Assembly: GCA_028554795.2 (NCBI GenBank)
Contig: CM068841.1
Span: 22,935,308 to 22,999,307 of the forward strand
Origin: Sinohyriopsis cumingii
Taxonomy: Eukaryota > Mollusca > Bivalvia > Unionida > Unionidae
Direction: 5' to 3'
Length of the DNA stretch: 64,000 nucleotides
Shown here piece after piece: positions 49,146-57,629 of this stretch; positions within the stretch are counted from its first letter, which is position 1, and each line of letters begins with the position of its first letter. The position numbers were made by a program, and so were the translations under genes. The notes under the pieces are model-generated. The model was given only the letters and a program-made list of their open reading frames with translations. It did no database searches and was not told the DNA's origin.

Positions 49146-49718
49146 ATGTCAACGACGCCAGATGCTCAACAATATCGATACAATCAAGTCCGTGAGTGGC
49201 AATCTGAGTTAAAAACTGTCATCGAAGTAACTAGTCAAAAAGTAAAAAAATACAAGCGCCGCATAACAGTGCTGGATATTATGGTTTATTCAGTATCTGC
49301 CGTTGTTGCATCTGCCGGAGCAATACTATCAGCGGTCACTCCGGTAACTGCAGCAGTCGCCGCCACGATCTGTGTTTCCGCGGCCACAACAACAGCTGGA
49401 GTTTTCGGCATCATAGCAAAAAAAATATCATCATGTGCTAACACAAAATTACACGATTACACGACAAAATTAAATACAGCCACGACCGCATATCAGAAAT
49501 TATCATCGCTGATATCATCATCGTTAGACGTGCAAAGTAGCGACGCTACGATATCAGATTCTGAATTCAAACTAATGTCAGATGCGTACAATGACTATTT
49601 GAAAACTAAACAAATAAATAATGTCAATAGAACTGCTTCAACAAATAGTCACAAACACAACACCGGTAAGGACCACAATGATCTCAGTGTCCTCGACGAC
49701 ACCAGAATTCGGTATTAA
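49146..49718 (+). CDS. Two-transmembrane protein with coiled coil
   Basis: 190 residues, 7 nt after the fibre gene. A helical N-terminus with a basic KKYKRR is followed by two adjacent hydrophobic helices (about 43-64 and 67-91, with a Pro turn), then a Ser/Thr-rich coiled-coil region. The last ~33 residues are encoded in sequence that also codes the penton N-terminus in another frame (49621-49718). This low-complexity end (NRTASTNSHKHN...) looks non-functional or under constraint from the penton gene. Family not recognised. The hairpin-membrane layout could suit a holin-like, virion-membrane or host-membrane role, but this is speculative. Confidence 0.7.
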   Translation: MSTTPDAQQYRYNQVREWQSELKTVIEVTSQKVKKYKRRITVLDIMVYSVSAVVASAGAILSAVTPVTAAVAATICVSAATTTAGVFGIIAKKISSCANTKLHDYTTKLNTATTAYQKLSSLISSSLDVQSSDATISDSEFKLMSDAYNDYLKTKQINNVNRTASTNSHKHNTGKDHNDLSVLDDTRIRY

Positions 49719-51045
49719 TTTTCGAACTCCAATTCCAGTGAGTGAAATCGCGTTAGCAAAGCTCAGTGTGTATCACAGCTGGCCCAATGTTAGGTCGGCA
49801 TCATTTGGTGGTCTGCAGCCAAATAATTCATTCGTGTTCGGGAAAAGCAAAGCCGACTCCGGCGAACAGGGTGAACTTGACTGGAATACAATTACACTTC
49901 CCACTGGGAGTTATCAGATCGAAGAAATCAATAATGAGATACAACGCCAAATAAAACGAATCACCGGCAAGGAAGCCAAAATATCTATAACAGCTCATGA
50001 ACCAACGCTGTCTGCGGTCATTGAAATCTCAACGCCAGGATACGCCGTGGATATTTATAACAGCTCAATCCGAACATTATTAGGATGGCCAAAGGCCCCC
50101 GAGGTTAAACCTCGTCCACCAAAACCTGAAAAATCGGATTTTATGACCTATAAAGAAGCACTACACGACCTCGAGTACAATTATTATTTACTCCTTGCAG
50201 ATCAATTACTAGCAAGAAAAAGTACTTTAATGCCCGATACTTGGAGTATAGAAGCTCCACGTGTTAAGGGGGGGCAGGAGCTCCGTGTTTACCGTCTAGA
50301 TGATATAGAATCTGAATTATTTATTCCGATCAATCTAGTACATAAACAACAGCTACAACTCCTGCGAGTATATTTCCAAGATTATATTTCTGATTTAACA
50401 AGTCCGCGTGATAATATTATCACAACCATAGAAAAACTAAACAAACTCGCATCGGCCATGGAAACTATAAATCTAAGAATAATTCAGGCTTTACTGGATC
50501 TTAAAGACTATATCGATGATAATTATAGACAGATAGCCAGAGCAGATTTTGCAATTAAATATGGTATTCAAGTGAATGATATTTCAGATTTTAAATTTCC
50601 TGGATATAACGTGCCCGAGCTGAGAAAATCAGTCTCTGATCTCATCGATCAATCTTTCGAAGATATTCTTGCCGCGTACGAACGAATAAAACCACAACCT
50701 GTTATTCTCAAGCACGACAACAGTACAGCATCCGATGGCAGACACATCTCACCCGGGATCGTAAATATCACAGATGTTATTGCGGTCAATCTTGTATGTG
50801 ACGTCATCGATGGCAGTTACAGCGCATCAGATACTACGACGGCACAACAGGGGTTTATCCTGTATACGTTCACACCAAGAGACCCCCCTGGTTTTCTGAT
50901 TGTGCAAGAACCAATCAATCCGGTCTATCTACGGTGTCATAACCCGTGGTTGTCAACGATAAATTTCAAACTCACCGACCAGAGGGGGAATTTGTTGGAC
51001 CTGCGTGACGAGACTGTTAGTATAAACTTACTGGTGAAGTCCTAA
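49621..51045 (+). CDS. Penton-type minor capsid protein with helical insertion
   Basis: 474 residues from ATG 49621 (CAAATAAATAATGTC), overlapping the previous gene by 98 nt. Residues 1-156 show the Polinton penton pattern: LAKLSVYHSWPNV, NNSFVF, LPTGSYQIEEINNEI, RTLLGW. The pattern resumes at about 370 with VNITDVIAVNLVCDVIDGSY, GFILYTF, PINPVYLRCH, INFKLTDQRGNLLDLRDETV. Between them sits a helical, coiled-coil-rich insertion of about 200 residues beginning PKAPEVKPRPPKPEKSDFMT. A penton of this group is usually nearer 270 residues, so the insertion is unusual. It would sit at the icosahedral vertices; the insertion could project outwards or anchor the fibre. Confidence 0.8.
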   Translation: MSIELLQQIVTNTTPVRTTMISVSSTTPEFGINFRTPIPVSEIALAKLSVYHSWPNVRSASFGGLQPNNSFVFGKSKADSGEQGELDWNTITLPTGSYQIEEINNEIQRQIKRITGKEAKISITAHEPTLSAVIEISTPGYAVDIYNSSIRTLLGWPKAPEVKPRPPKPEKSDFMTYKEALHDLEYNYYLLLADQLLARKSTLMPDTWSIEAPRVKGGQELRVYRLDDIESELFIPINLVHKQQLQLLRVYFQDYISDLTSPRDNIITTIEKLNKLASAMETINLRIIQALLDLKDYIDDNYRQIARADFAIKYGIQVNDISDFKFPGYNVPELRKSVSDLIDQSFEDILAAYERIKPQPVILKHDNSTASDGRHISPGIVNITDVIAVNLVCDVIDGSYSASDTTTAQQGFILYTFTPRDPPGFLIVQEPINPVYLRCHNPWLSTINFKLTDQRGNLLDLRDETVSINLLVKS

Positions 51046-51190
51046 GTCAAGGGATCCATAATATTTATAATAGTTTTTTTTTCTGCACTGATCCATTTTC
51101 GTCATTTTATCGTGCAAATACCCTATCAAAACCAGCATAAGTTATCGTTGAAAGTGCTAGCACGCATTTAAAAAAAAACGGTTGTGTATA
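51046..51190. other. Short intergenic with T-run and palindrome
   Basis: Contains a run of T/A bases and the perfect palindrome GTGCTAGCAC (51154-51163). Confidence 0.5.
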
Positions 51191-51478
51191 ATGTATCAAC
51201 CCGAGTACATTCATGCACGAGTTCATATTCATGATAAGCAAATTCTTTACGAGGCAATAAAAACCGCATTTCAAATACAGACATTCCCAGAACAGTATTT
51301 CCCCGTTAAAATAGTTATTGACGTGTATGGTGACGAAGACTTCTTGTTAACTCCGTCACAATTAACAGAGCTACAGCAAAATCATATGATCATAGTTTGG
51401 TGTCAACGAGAACAGATTATGAACTATTCTCATTCCTGTATTGATGTTGAAACGCTTAAGCAAATCCTGAAAATCTGA
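51191..51478 (+). CDS. Unknown 95-aa protein
   Basis: Starts at ATG 51191 (GTGTATAATGTATC); an upstream in-frame TTG is less likely. The small acidic protein has alternating β and helix pattern (IHARVHIHDKQILYEAIKTA; FPVKIVIDVYGDEDFLLTP; a final helix VETLKQILKI). Family not recognised. Last + gene of the left block; a hairpin GAAACTC-TTT-GAGTTTC follows at 51495-51511. Confidence 0.65.
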   Translation: MYQPEYIHARVHIHDKQILYEAIKTAFQIQTFPEQYFPVKIVIDVYGDEDFLLTPSQLTELQQNHMIIVWCQREQIMNYSHSCIDVETLKQILKI

Positions 51479-51494
51479 AAGCGCCCTTCACTTG

Positions 51495-51511
51495 AGAAAC
51501 TCTTTGAGTTT
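51495..51511. terminator. 7-bp stem, 3-nt loop hairpin after the left gene block
   Basis: GAAACTC-TTT-GAGTTTC lies 17 bp after the stop and is followed by A-rich sequence. It belongs to the same palindrome class as those in the TIRs. A transcription-end or processing role is possible. Confidence 0.4.
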
Positions 51512-51645
51512 CCAAGGGCAAAAAAAATAATACACTTTTTTTTTTACCCGTGGAAATGTGCTTTACACTCCAAGCAGGGGGGGGGGGGCGCTAGCGTTCT
51601 CAGGTTCTACTTTCACTTTGTGCTGTGAGTCACACGCTATGCGGT

Positions 51646-52062
51646 TTATACTTCCTTGTCGGCCTCGTAGTCAGAAACACTAGTATTTTTGTCAGAAATG
51701 CAAGGCATTTCCGTGTCTAGATTCTTTATATAACCTTTTAACCGTCTCACCCTGGTGCTAATTAATTTTCGAGTCTCATACTCTTGTGACAATCCAAGAC
51801 GAATCTTCTCAACTGCACGGCACAGTGGAATAAATTCAGATACCTGATTTTCAGTTATCCCGGCAAGTGATCTGTAAACACGATCTTGCAAACCCTTAAT
51901 GAACCTATAACGAGCAGGGAGATTGTTCTTCCCCAAGCGTGATAGCTCATTCAAGGATTCAAAATCTGACATAATTGTTTCAGTGTCTAGTAAAATATTA
52001 AAACCTCGCTGTTGTAATTCTTTAATTTCAACAAGTATGGTATTTATATTTTCGTGATTCAT
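51646..52062 (-). CDS. Unknown helical 138-aa protein
   Basis: The frame is open from 52149, but ATG 52060-52062 has the element's AATAATATG leader and gives 138 residues (MNHENINTILVEIKELQQRG...). Almost entirely helical, charged, probably coiled-coil, with a C-terminal acidic end. No family recognised. Its coding sequence includes the perfect palindrome GAAATGC-AAG-GCATTTC (51695-51711). It opposes the left block and faces away from the repeat-rich non-coding hub, so early or regulatory expression is conceivable. Confidence 0.65.
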   Translation of the reverse strand: MNHENINTILVEIKELQQRGFNILLDTETIMSDFESLNELSRLGKNNLPARYRFIKGLQDRVYRSLAGITENQVSEFIPLCRAVEKIRLGLSQEYETRKLISTRVRRLKGYIKNLDTEMPCISDKNTSVSDYEADKEV

Positions 52063-52141
52063 ATTATTATATATTTTTATATTTTTAATAGAAACACTTT
52101 GCATGAGAAACGCTAGCTTTCCAAAACAAAACGAGACAGTC

Positions 52142-52342
52142 GGAAACATTTATCCCCTGCAAGGGCCTAGATCGTCAAATAACGTTCTAGAACCCCACGA
52201 GGACTGCTTCCGACATGACAATACAACATGTAACACGAAACACTTTATCCCCTGCAAGAGCCTCTAGATCGTCAAATAACGTTCTATAGGCTCAAGAGGA
52301 CGTGTTTAGTGAATTGACAAGGACAAACATATAACACGTAAC
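52142..52342. repeat. Direct repeat pair, ~95-105 bp, in non-coding hub
   Basis: Two copies share TTTATCCCCTGCAAG(A/G)GCC, TAGATCGTCAAATAACGTTC and GAGGAC. The second copy carries an extra ~10 bp. AACGTT gives a short palindrome in each. Confidence 0.85.
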
Positions 52343-52471
52343 TTATCCTAAGGACGGACCCCTCTGACTGCCAAGTGACTCAGAGGCACATTTATTTACA
52401 AGACGAGACAGCCCTGGCTTCTAGGATCGAGTTCTCTAGCAGGCCCGGCAAACATTTATTTGACAACACAA

Positions 52472-52712
52472 ACAACCTTTACCTCTGATTCGAGTATCAC
52501 AGCAAGCAAAGGTACAATGAACATGTAATCTTATCCTAAGAGACGGTACAGAACAGACAACCTTTACCTCTGATTCGAGTATCACAGCAAGCAAAGGTAC
52601 AATGAACATGTAATCTTATCCTAAGAGACGGTACAGAACAGACAACCTTTAACCTCTGATTCGAGTATGACAGCAAGTAAAGGCACAATGAACATGTAAT
52701 CTTATCCTAAGA
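52472..52712. repeat. 85-bp tandem repeat, ~2.8 copies, in non-coding hub
   Basis: Starts at 52472, 52557 and 52642 with ACAACCTTTACCTCTGATTC. Each unit includes TGATTCGAGTAT, vaguely like a Pol III B box, and TTATCCTAAG. Copies one and two are essentially identical. Repeats of this kind next to divergent genes may bind a replication or transcription factor. Confidence 0.85.
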
Positions 52713-52760
52713 CCTTATCCTATGACGACACAAACATACACAGGTGGGTCATTTTCTACG

Positions 52761-52865
52761 GTCAGCAGCAGAGCAAAACCATCCATTGAATCGACCATTG
52801 GATGGTGCACAAAAGACACCCGCCATTGGCGGATTAAATTTATGGTTTTGCTTGCGCGTGCTGAC
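52761..52865. ncRNA. Nested hairpin structure 1 (candidate structured RNA or cis element)
   Basis: GTCAGCA (52761-52767) pairs with TGCTGAC (52859-52865), and GCAAAACCAT (52773-52782) pairs exactly with ATGGTTTTGC (52842-52851). Inside are CATCCA/TGGATG (competing with the stem) and the hairpin CCGCC-ATT-GGCGG (52820-52832). No open frame uses it. It could be a small RNA, a packaging signal or an origin; strand unknown because the palindrome reads both ways. Confidence 0.5.
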
Positions 52866-52890
52866 TTTCGATCGACCCAAAGGTCTTAGG

Positions 52891-52941
52891 GAGCGATTTC
52901 GTATATAACCCAACTGTTACTTGCGAGTTGGAAATTCGCTC
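52891..52941. ncRNA. Nested hairpin structure 2
   Basis: GAGCGATTTC (52891-52900) pairs with GAAATTCGCTC (52931-52941; one bulged base). CCAACT (52910-52915) pairs with AGTTGG (52926-52931) around a GTTACTTGCG loop, with one G shared at the junction. It lies 25 bp from structure 1. A smaller GACC-CAAA-GGTC hairpin sits between them (52874-52885). Confidence 0.5.
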
Positions 52942-53186
52942 TAGCAGTGGGCGGGACTTGTTTAAAATATTTTAATTGTATGTTTTCTTAAGCGCGGTCA
53001 TATAACAAGCACAGAAGAGCAAAACAGTCGGATATATTCAGTAAAACGAGGATATTGTTTGTAAAAAAATATATATTCTACGGTAAATAAATGATTACAT
53101 GTTATGAACTCGATAAAATATTTTATCAAGGTGGCTTTCTTAGGGGGAGCAAATCCTCTGACCAGCAACGACAACTCTGCAAAGCG

Positions 53187-53723
53187 TTACACACTCTCGG
53201 AGGAGTTATCGTCGTTTGTGTCAACGATAAGAGTTATATAACAGAATGAAATCTTCTGTTTGAGCTTCTTTGAAAATGCTGTTTTGTAGATCCCATCTGC
53301 GACATGCTGTACAGAAGGTGGACAAATACCGAAATACCTACCGGCTGCGCTCATTGATTGAAATATTATTTCTTCACGAGTCTCAACATTCACAGATTTC
53401 ACTGCTCTTCTTATAGCTGTTTTACATTTAACTCTTCCTCGTATGGTATTCTTGCTCTGAGTGATCGCTTGAAGGTTTTCAATACTGTTATCAAGTCTGT
53501 TCCCGTTAATATGATCAATGACAAGGCCTTTAGGGATCTCTCCGTTAAAAACCTCATAGACGAAACGATGACATAAATACCTCCCTTTCCTAACAGTAAA
53601 TCTTAAATAACCAGCATTATCAACTGTACCAACTTGTTTCCTCAGCCTGTAGTTTCTCACTATGCCATCTCGGTTTGCCTCATAATTTGGAATAGTTGGA
53701 TGTCGGACGAATTCTTGATTCAT
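53187..53723 (-). CDS. HNH homing-type endonuclease (NUMOD4-HNH)
   Basis: 178 residues from ATG 53721-53723. N-terminal NUMOD4-like segment (FVRHPTIPNYEANRDGIVRN), then the HNH core: YLCHRFVYEVFNGEIPKG, VIDHINGNRLDNSIENLQAI. The first HNH residues lie in 'VIDHINGN' and the asparagines in 'NRLDNSIENL'. The C-terminal part (EIIFQSMSAAGRYFGICPPS) matches the small helical repeats that follow the nuclease in free-standing phage homing enzymes. Such genes usually spread themselves rather than serve the virus, but a role in recombination or end processing cannot be excluded. The catalytic residues look intact. Confidence 0.88.
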   Translation of the reverse strand: MNQEFVRHPTIPNYEANRDGIVRNYRLRKQVGTVDNAGYLRFTVRKGRYLCHRFVYEVFNGEIPKGLVIDHINGNRLDNSIENLQAITQSKNTIRGRVKCKTAIRRAVKSVNVETREEIIFQSMSAAGRYFGICPPSVQHVADGIYKTAFSKKLKQKISFCYITLIVDTNDDNSSESV

Positions 53724-53750
53724 TATACTATAAGCAAATCATTGTCTAAT

Positions 53751-54041
53751 TCATAATTTGTTTGAAAACTTATTTATGTAATCACGCTCGCATTTGAGAG
53801 CGTTATCACAGTCTGGATTTTTTTTATCATAATACCGTTTTAGTTCTCGATAGCGTTTTCCACCACACGCTGAACATAATTGCGTTTTTCCTCGTACTCC
53901 AATGCCGCATCTGATACACGGTATCGGTCCTAGACTCCCACCGCGGACCTGTTGAGCATGTTGTCCACAGTATTCGCCTCTGCAGGGTTTGCTACACGGC
54001 GCTGATGAATTTAGTTTGATCCACTTGCATTGGTTCATCAT
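53751..54041 (-). CDS. Cys-rich zinc-binding 96-aa protein
   Basis: Starts at ATG 54039-54041 (or the next ATG), 42 bp from the divergent polymerase gene, so the two share a promoter region. It has at least ten cysteines in pairs: CKW...C...CRGEYCGQH, then CIRCG...CSACGG, consistent with two zinc sites. A basic helical C-terminus (KRYRELKRYYDKK) could contact nucleic acid. Family not recognised; a transcription or replication accessory factor is a reasonable guess. Confidence 0.7.
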   Translation of the reverse strand: MMNQCKWIKLNSSAPCSKPCRGEYCGQHAQQVRGGSLGPIPCIRCGIGVRGKTQLCSACGGKRYRELKRYYDKKNPDCDNALKCERDYINKFSNKL

Positions 54042-54083
54042 ATAATATATTTGTCTATTTAAATATTTGTCTTAATTATAATA
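54042..54083. promoter_or_regulatory. Divergent promoter region between Cys-rich gene and polymerase
   Basis: 42 bp, nearly all A/T (TATAATATATTTG...), feeding both the minus-strand Cys-rich gene and the + strand polymerase. Each ATG is immediately preceded by AT-only sequence, as at most genes in the element. Confidence 0.5.
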
Positions 54084-57000
54084 ATGGGTTTTGAAAGACT
54101 ATCCAGAATAAAACCCATATCAGGTTCTAGATTCGATCTTGACCGGTTAACCGCTGATCCACGACGAAGAGAGTTAGCAGAGGTAATTGGTGTTATCAAG
54201 AATGCCAAAGAAGAGTTTCGTCGTGATGGTGCCGCACACACGTGGTCTTCGTATAAAATTATCCTCGGAAACGCGAGCGTTTCTCGGGAAATGCAAAGCA
54301 TTTCTCGTGACCGTATCATTGATGCTACCATGAACGATACAATCGCGCGTAACATAATTGGGTATCTCGACGATAGAAGATATTTCGTACAGATAAAATT
54401 TATTGTTGGAGTCGGCGAGGGAACGTGGATTATCAGAGACAAACTAGACCCTGTTCTTGATGCCAGAGGCGTTCGTGGAAAAACCGTTCTGTTAAGTAAA
54501 GACTCAAAACCGGGAGTACTTGTTGGGATTGATATACCATATTATGCCAGAGCGTATCCTGTGACCGCAGTTGTTTATGGAATTTATCCGATGAAGAAAC
54601 CACGCGTTGATAAACTCAAACCGATGAAGGTGTCGGTGTTGAATTGTGTAGCTGAGCGAGTAATGGAACATTTTAAAAATGCAATGCGAGGAAACGGCCT
54701 AACACCGCTAAGACAAACTAAAATAACAGCGTGGGCGACACGAGTAGCGGATAAAGGAGCGTCAATAAATGATGTTGCTGAGCTAGAGCGATTACTAAAA
54801 TTTCCTATAACGGTTTCATCGTTAACCGGTGAGGTATTGTATGAGTGTAAATACAATTCCCGTGGAACACCAATAACTATTATCGATCATAACAGTCACG
54901 CCTGGACTGACTCGGTTAGGATATTTCCGCAAGACCGTGTTGTGAAGTATTATCCGGAATTGCAAAGCAATTCTGGGAGCATGTTTGATTTTATTTATCA
55001 GATAAGTAAAACCGATCCAGTGTCTGTGTGGTTATTCAGAAGTAGCGAAGATGGAGAATATGATCAGTTTGTGAGACCCAACGGGGAAATATACAGAACA
55101 ATGGCGTTACAGCAGGAAATGAAAAAACTCGCAGAAAAATATCATGCTGGCAACACTGATACGTTACTGACACACTGTTTTACTGTCCCGGGTGTTGTCG
55201 CGCATGTAGCCCGGGAACGAAATTCATGGAGACCAACTCCGAAAAGTTTTCTTGCTGATATCCAGCAGAGCTGTGTCGAATACGGACACGGCGGTTTGTG
55301 GAATACTCAGTATGATCACCGCGGTATGATATCCGTGGACATGACGGCGTGTTATCCAGGAAGTTTCCTTGGGCGTGGAGAATGCAGCGAATATTTTAAA
55401 CGGTTTGGCCACGCTGGCAATACCATGACAAGAGTAGCTGTCAACGGTGTTTTACCCGATTTTGACTTGACCGGATTTGCTTGTGTGTCGTCGTTTAAAT
55501 TCGCTAAGGATTTACATCCTGTGTGTTATGTTTGGTTTGGCAGACATTTCGTTGAGAAGCGATGGGCACCGATAGTGTTATTGCGATACATGCTTGACAG
55601 TCGAATACTGTTGTCGCTGACGGTCAGCGAAGCGATTATATGTTATTGTCGTCAAACCGAAGTTTGGTTGCCAACTCCAACGCCGGTTACGTTAGAAGAA
55701 GTCATCGAAGATTGGTCACGAGAATATCCAGAAACTTCTATCGACGCTATCATCAAGAAAGCTCCTGAAGTACTTAAAAGCAAACTCAGAAATGATGAAA
55801 GCACAGCAAAAGATCTAGGACGAAGAATAATAGGGAAATTCACTCAAGGTGGAGCGTATGATCATAAACAACATCACAGTCGATTAATCATGGACAAGAC
55901 TGAATTGGATCTTATTGTCGCTGATGCAGCCACGAACAACATGTTCTGTAACCGCAAAGATGTGTTTCTGTCAAACGGGGAAAAACTAGGGACTGTTTTT
56001 AGTTATATTGACGGAGAATCATCTCAGTACATACATTTGAGATCTTCGATGCTGGCTTATGTATCCATAAATTTGTTGTCGATGATCAATAGATTCCCTG
56101 TTGCCGCAGTGAGAGTTGCAACGGATTCATTTTATATTGATAAAAAACACTCAGCGCTGTTGGATAATGTTATATCGGATGATCCATCGTGGGGCTCGTG
56201 GAGAATAAAGAATGAAATGTTACACGGATATTGTAAATCGGCTGATGTTGAAATCGAGGATGAGTATCGCAGCGCAGAAATATCTTCGATGGTTTCGTCG
56301 GGGGCAACTTCGTTGTTGCCGCCGGTGCACGATCCTGTTACAAGACACAAAACAGTTTATCTGAACGGTCCTGGTGGTTCTGGTAAAACAACTCGAGCGA
56401 TTGAATTATTTAGAAACTCTGACATGATTGTGCTAACACCAACACACAGACTTGCCAGGGAGATGAGACAACGGGATGTTAACGCGTGCACGTATCACAG
56501 TTTTTTCAAATACAGCGGCGGCACGTGGACACCTGAACGAATGGGAACGAAATATATTCCCGAGAAAATCATCTGGGATGAGATAGACACTGTGCCGTTG
56601 GATACATTAAAACAGTTTCTGGATTGGCTGCTAAAGAAAAATACCGCAGTGGTGATGTGCGGCGATCATGGTCAACCACCCCCATTTACAGGTGAATCTC
56701 CACACGAGTGGCTGAAAACTTTTGTAGATTATTATGAGGAAATAACTAACGATGTTAGAGCACTCGATGAAACGCTGAAAGAGTTTAAGGCACTGATCAG
56801 GCTACAAACCAATAAAGTCCAGTGTGAGATAATGCGTGAAATAATTCCAGAGACTTCGCTGAGCGACTTTTGGGAAACGTGGAAACCAGGTGATTTAATT
56901 GTGGCAAGTAGAAAGATAGTCAGGGACACACTTCAGCAGCGGTTATTTCAGTTACATCAGAAGAAATTTCCCATGTTGCCAGTGCCGTTGTGTTATAGAC

Positions 57001-57629
57001 CAGCTGATACGCGATTGCAGAATATTGATGTTGATATTCCAGGGCGCCTGACTGCGTCGGGTCCGGAGAAACAGAATTTAGTATTAAATGATATTGTCAC
57101 AGTTGATGTTGATGCTGTTGAACAGGCACTGAAAATGAGCAAATCCCCGTGGACGCTAGGATACGCTATGACCATCCACAGTTCGCAGGGACTAACTATT
57201 TCAGATACAACAGTTTGGATTGTTGATGATCGCATCGAGTGGTCAAATTTAGTTTATTTAGCCGTGTCAAGAGTAAGAAGGATAGGTCAGTTACGAAGAA
57301 TTGTATTAGATGATGTTGTCAACGACAGCTCAATCGCTGATGACACAATAAGAAAGAAATTAGCCGGTTACAAACAGAGCGACAAAAAAAATGGTAGAGA
57401 GTTTGATCCCAAACAAAGTTTGGATGTTGAATTTGTAATACAATTACAACAACAGCAGAATAATCACTGTGCGAGTTGTAATTGTTTATTGCTGTGGCAG
57501 TATTCGAAAAACGACCCAAGGCAATTCACCGTAGATAGAATAGATAGCAGTCGCGGTCATACACGTGAAAATGTGATGTTGACCTGTCTTGAGTGTAACC
57601 GACGCAGAGGTGTTGCTGCAGTTATTTAA
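54084..57629 (+). CDS. POLB: Family B DNA polymerase - SF1 helicase - HNH fusion
   Basis: 1181 residues. Palm motifs: A at Asp419 (SVDMTACYPGSF), B-like around GKFTQGGAYD, and C at Asp681 (VATDSFYI). No clear 3'-5' exonuclease motifs were found in the ~400-residue N-terminal part. A second enzyme follows: Walker A GPGGSGKT (762-769), Walker B WDEID (831-835), an MCGDHGQPP motif near 857-866, TIHSSQG (about 1030) and AVSRVRR, the motif set of superfamily 1 (Pif1/RecD-like) helicases. The C-terminus (about 1125-1180) is an HNH domain: CASC, VDRIDS, GHTRENVMLTCLECN. Polinton polymerases usually carry an exonuclease and no helicase or HNH, so the fusion is unusual. It would replicate the element, probably protein-primed. 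The HNH part may nick or resolve ends. Intact; the start is fixed by the divergent promoter. Confidence 0.9.
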   Translation: MGFERLSRIKPISGSRFDLDRLTADPRRRELAEVIGVIKNAKEEFRRDGAAHTWSSYKIILGNASVSREMQSISRDRIIDATMNDTIARNIIGYLDDRRYFVQIKFIVGVGEGTWIIRDKLDPVLDARGVRGKTVLLSKDSKPGVLVGIDIPYYARAYPVTAVVYGIYPMKKPRVDKLKPMKVSVLNCVAERVMEHFKNAMRGNGLTPLRQTKITAWATRVADKGASINDVAELERLLKFPITVSSLTGEVLYECKYNSRGTPITIIDHNSHAWTDSVRIFPQDRVVKYYPELQSNSGSMFDFIYQISKTDPVSVWLFRSSEDGEYDQFVRPNGEIYRTMALQQEMKKLAEKYHAGNTDTLLTHCFTVPGVVAHVARERNSWRPTPKSFLADIQQSCVEYGHGGLWNTQYDHRGMISVDMTACYPGSFLGRGECSEYFKRFGHAGNTMTRVAVNGVLPDFDLTGFACVSSFKFAKDLHPVCYVWFGRHFVEKRWAPIVLLRYMLDSRILLSLTVSEAIICYCRQTEVWLPTPTPVTLEEVIEDWSREYPETSIDAIIKKAPEVLKSKLRNDESTAKDLGRRIIGKFTQGGAYDHKQHHSRLIMDKTELDLIVADAATNNMFCNRKDVFLSNGEKLGTVFSYIDGESSQYIHLRSSMLAYVSINLLSMINRFPVAAVRVATDSFYIDKKHSALLDNVISDDPSWGSWRIKNEMLHGYCKSADVEIEDEYRSAEISSMVSSGATSLLPPVHDPVTRHKTVYLNGPGGSGKTTRAIELFRNSDMIVLTPTHRLAREMRQRDVNACTYHSFFKYSGGTWTPERMGTKYIPEKIIWDEIDTVPLDTLKQFLDWLLKKNTAVVMCGDHGQPPPFTGESPHEWLKTFVDYYEEITNDVRALDETLKEFKALIRLQTNKVQCEIMREIIPETSLSDFWETWKPGDLIVASRKIVRDTLQQRLFQLHQKKFPMLPVPLCYRPADTRLQNIDVDIPGRLTASGPEKQNLVLNDIVTVDVDAVEQALKMSKSPWTLGYAMTIHSSQGLTISDTTVWIVDDRIEWSNLVYLAVSRVRRIGQLRRIVLDDVVNDSSIADDTIRKKLAGYKQSDKKNGREFDPKQSLDVEFVIQLQQQQNNHCASCNCLLLWQYSKNDPRQFTVDRIDSSRGHTRENVMLTCLECNRRRGVAAVI
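54268..54304. repeat. Two adjacent perfect hairpins inside the polymerase gene
   Basis: GAAACGC-GA-GCGTTTC (54268-54283) and GAAATGC-AAA-GCATTTC (54288-54304) in the N-terminal coding region. A third of the same type, GAATTGC-AAA-GCAATTC, lies at 54957-54973. Confidence 0.9.

Larger units (their letters stand above)
52150..53186. other. Non-coding hub of the Polinton
   Basis: About 1 kb without a credible gene, holding the two direct-repeat sets, the two hairpin structures and an A/T-rich stretch (52970-53110). It is the only long gene-free segment in an otherwise gene-packed element and separates the virion block from the replication block. Confidence 0.75.

Noticed and set aside
52063..52149. 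29-residue extension of the 138-aa minus gene
   Set aside because: The downstream ATG has the AATAATATG leader; the extension runs into the direct-repeat region.
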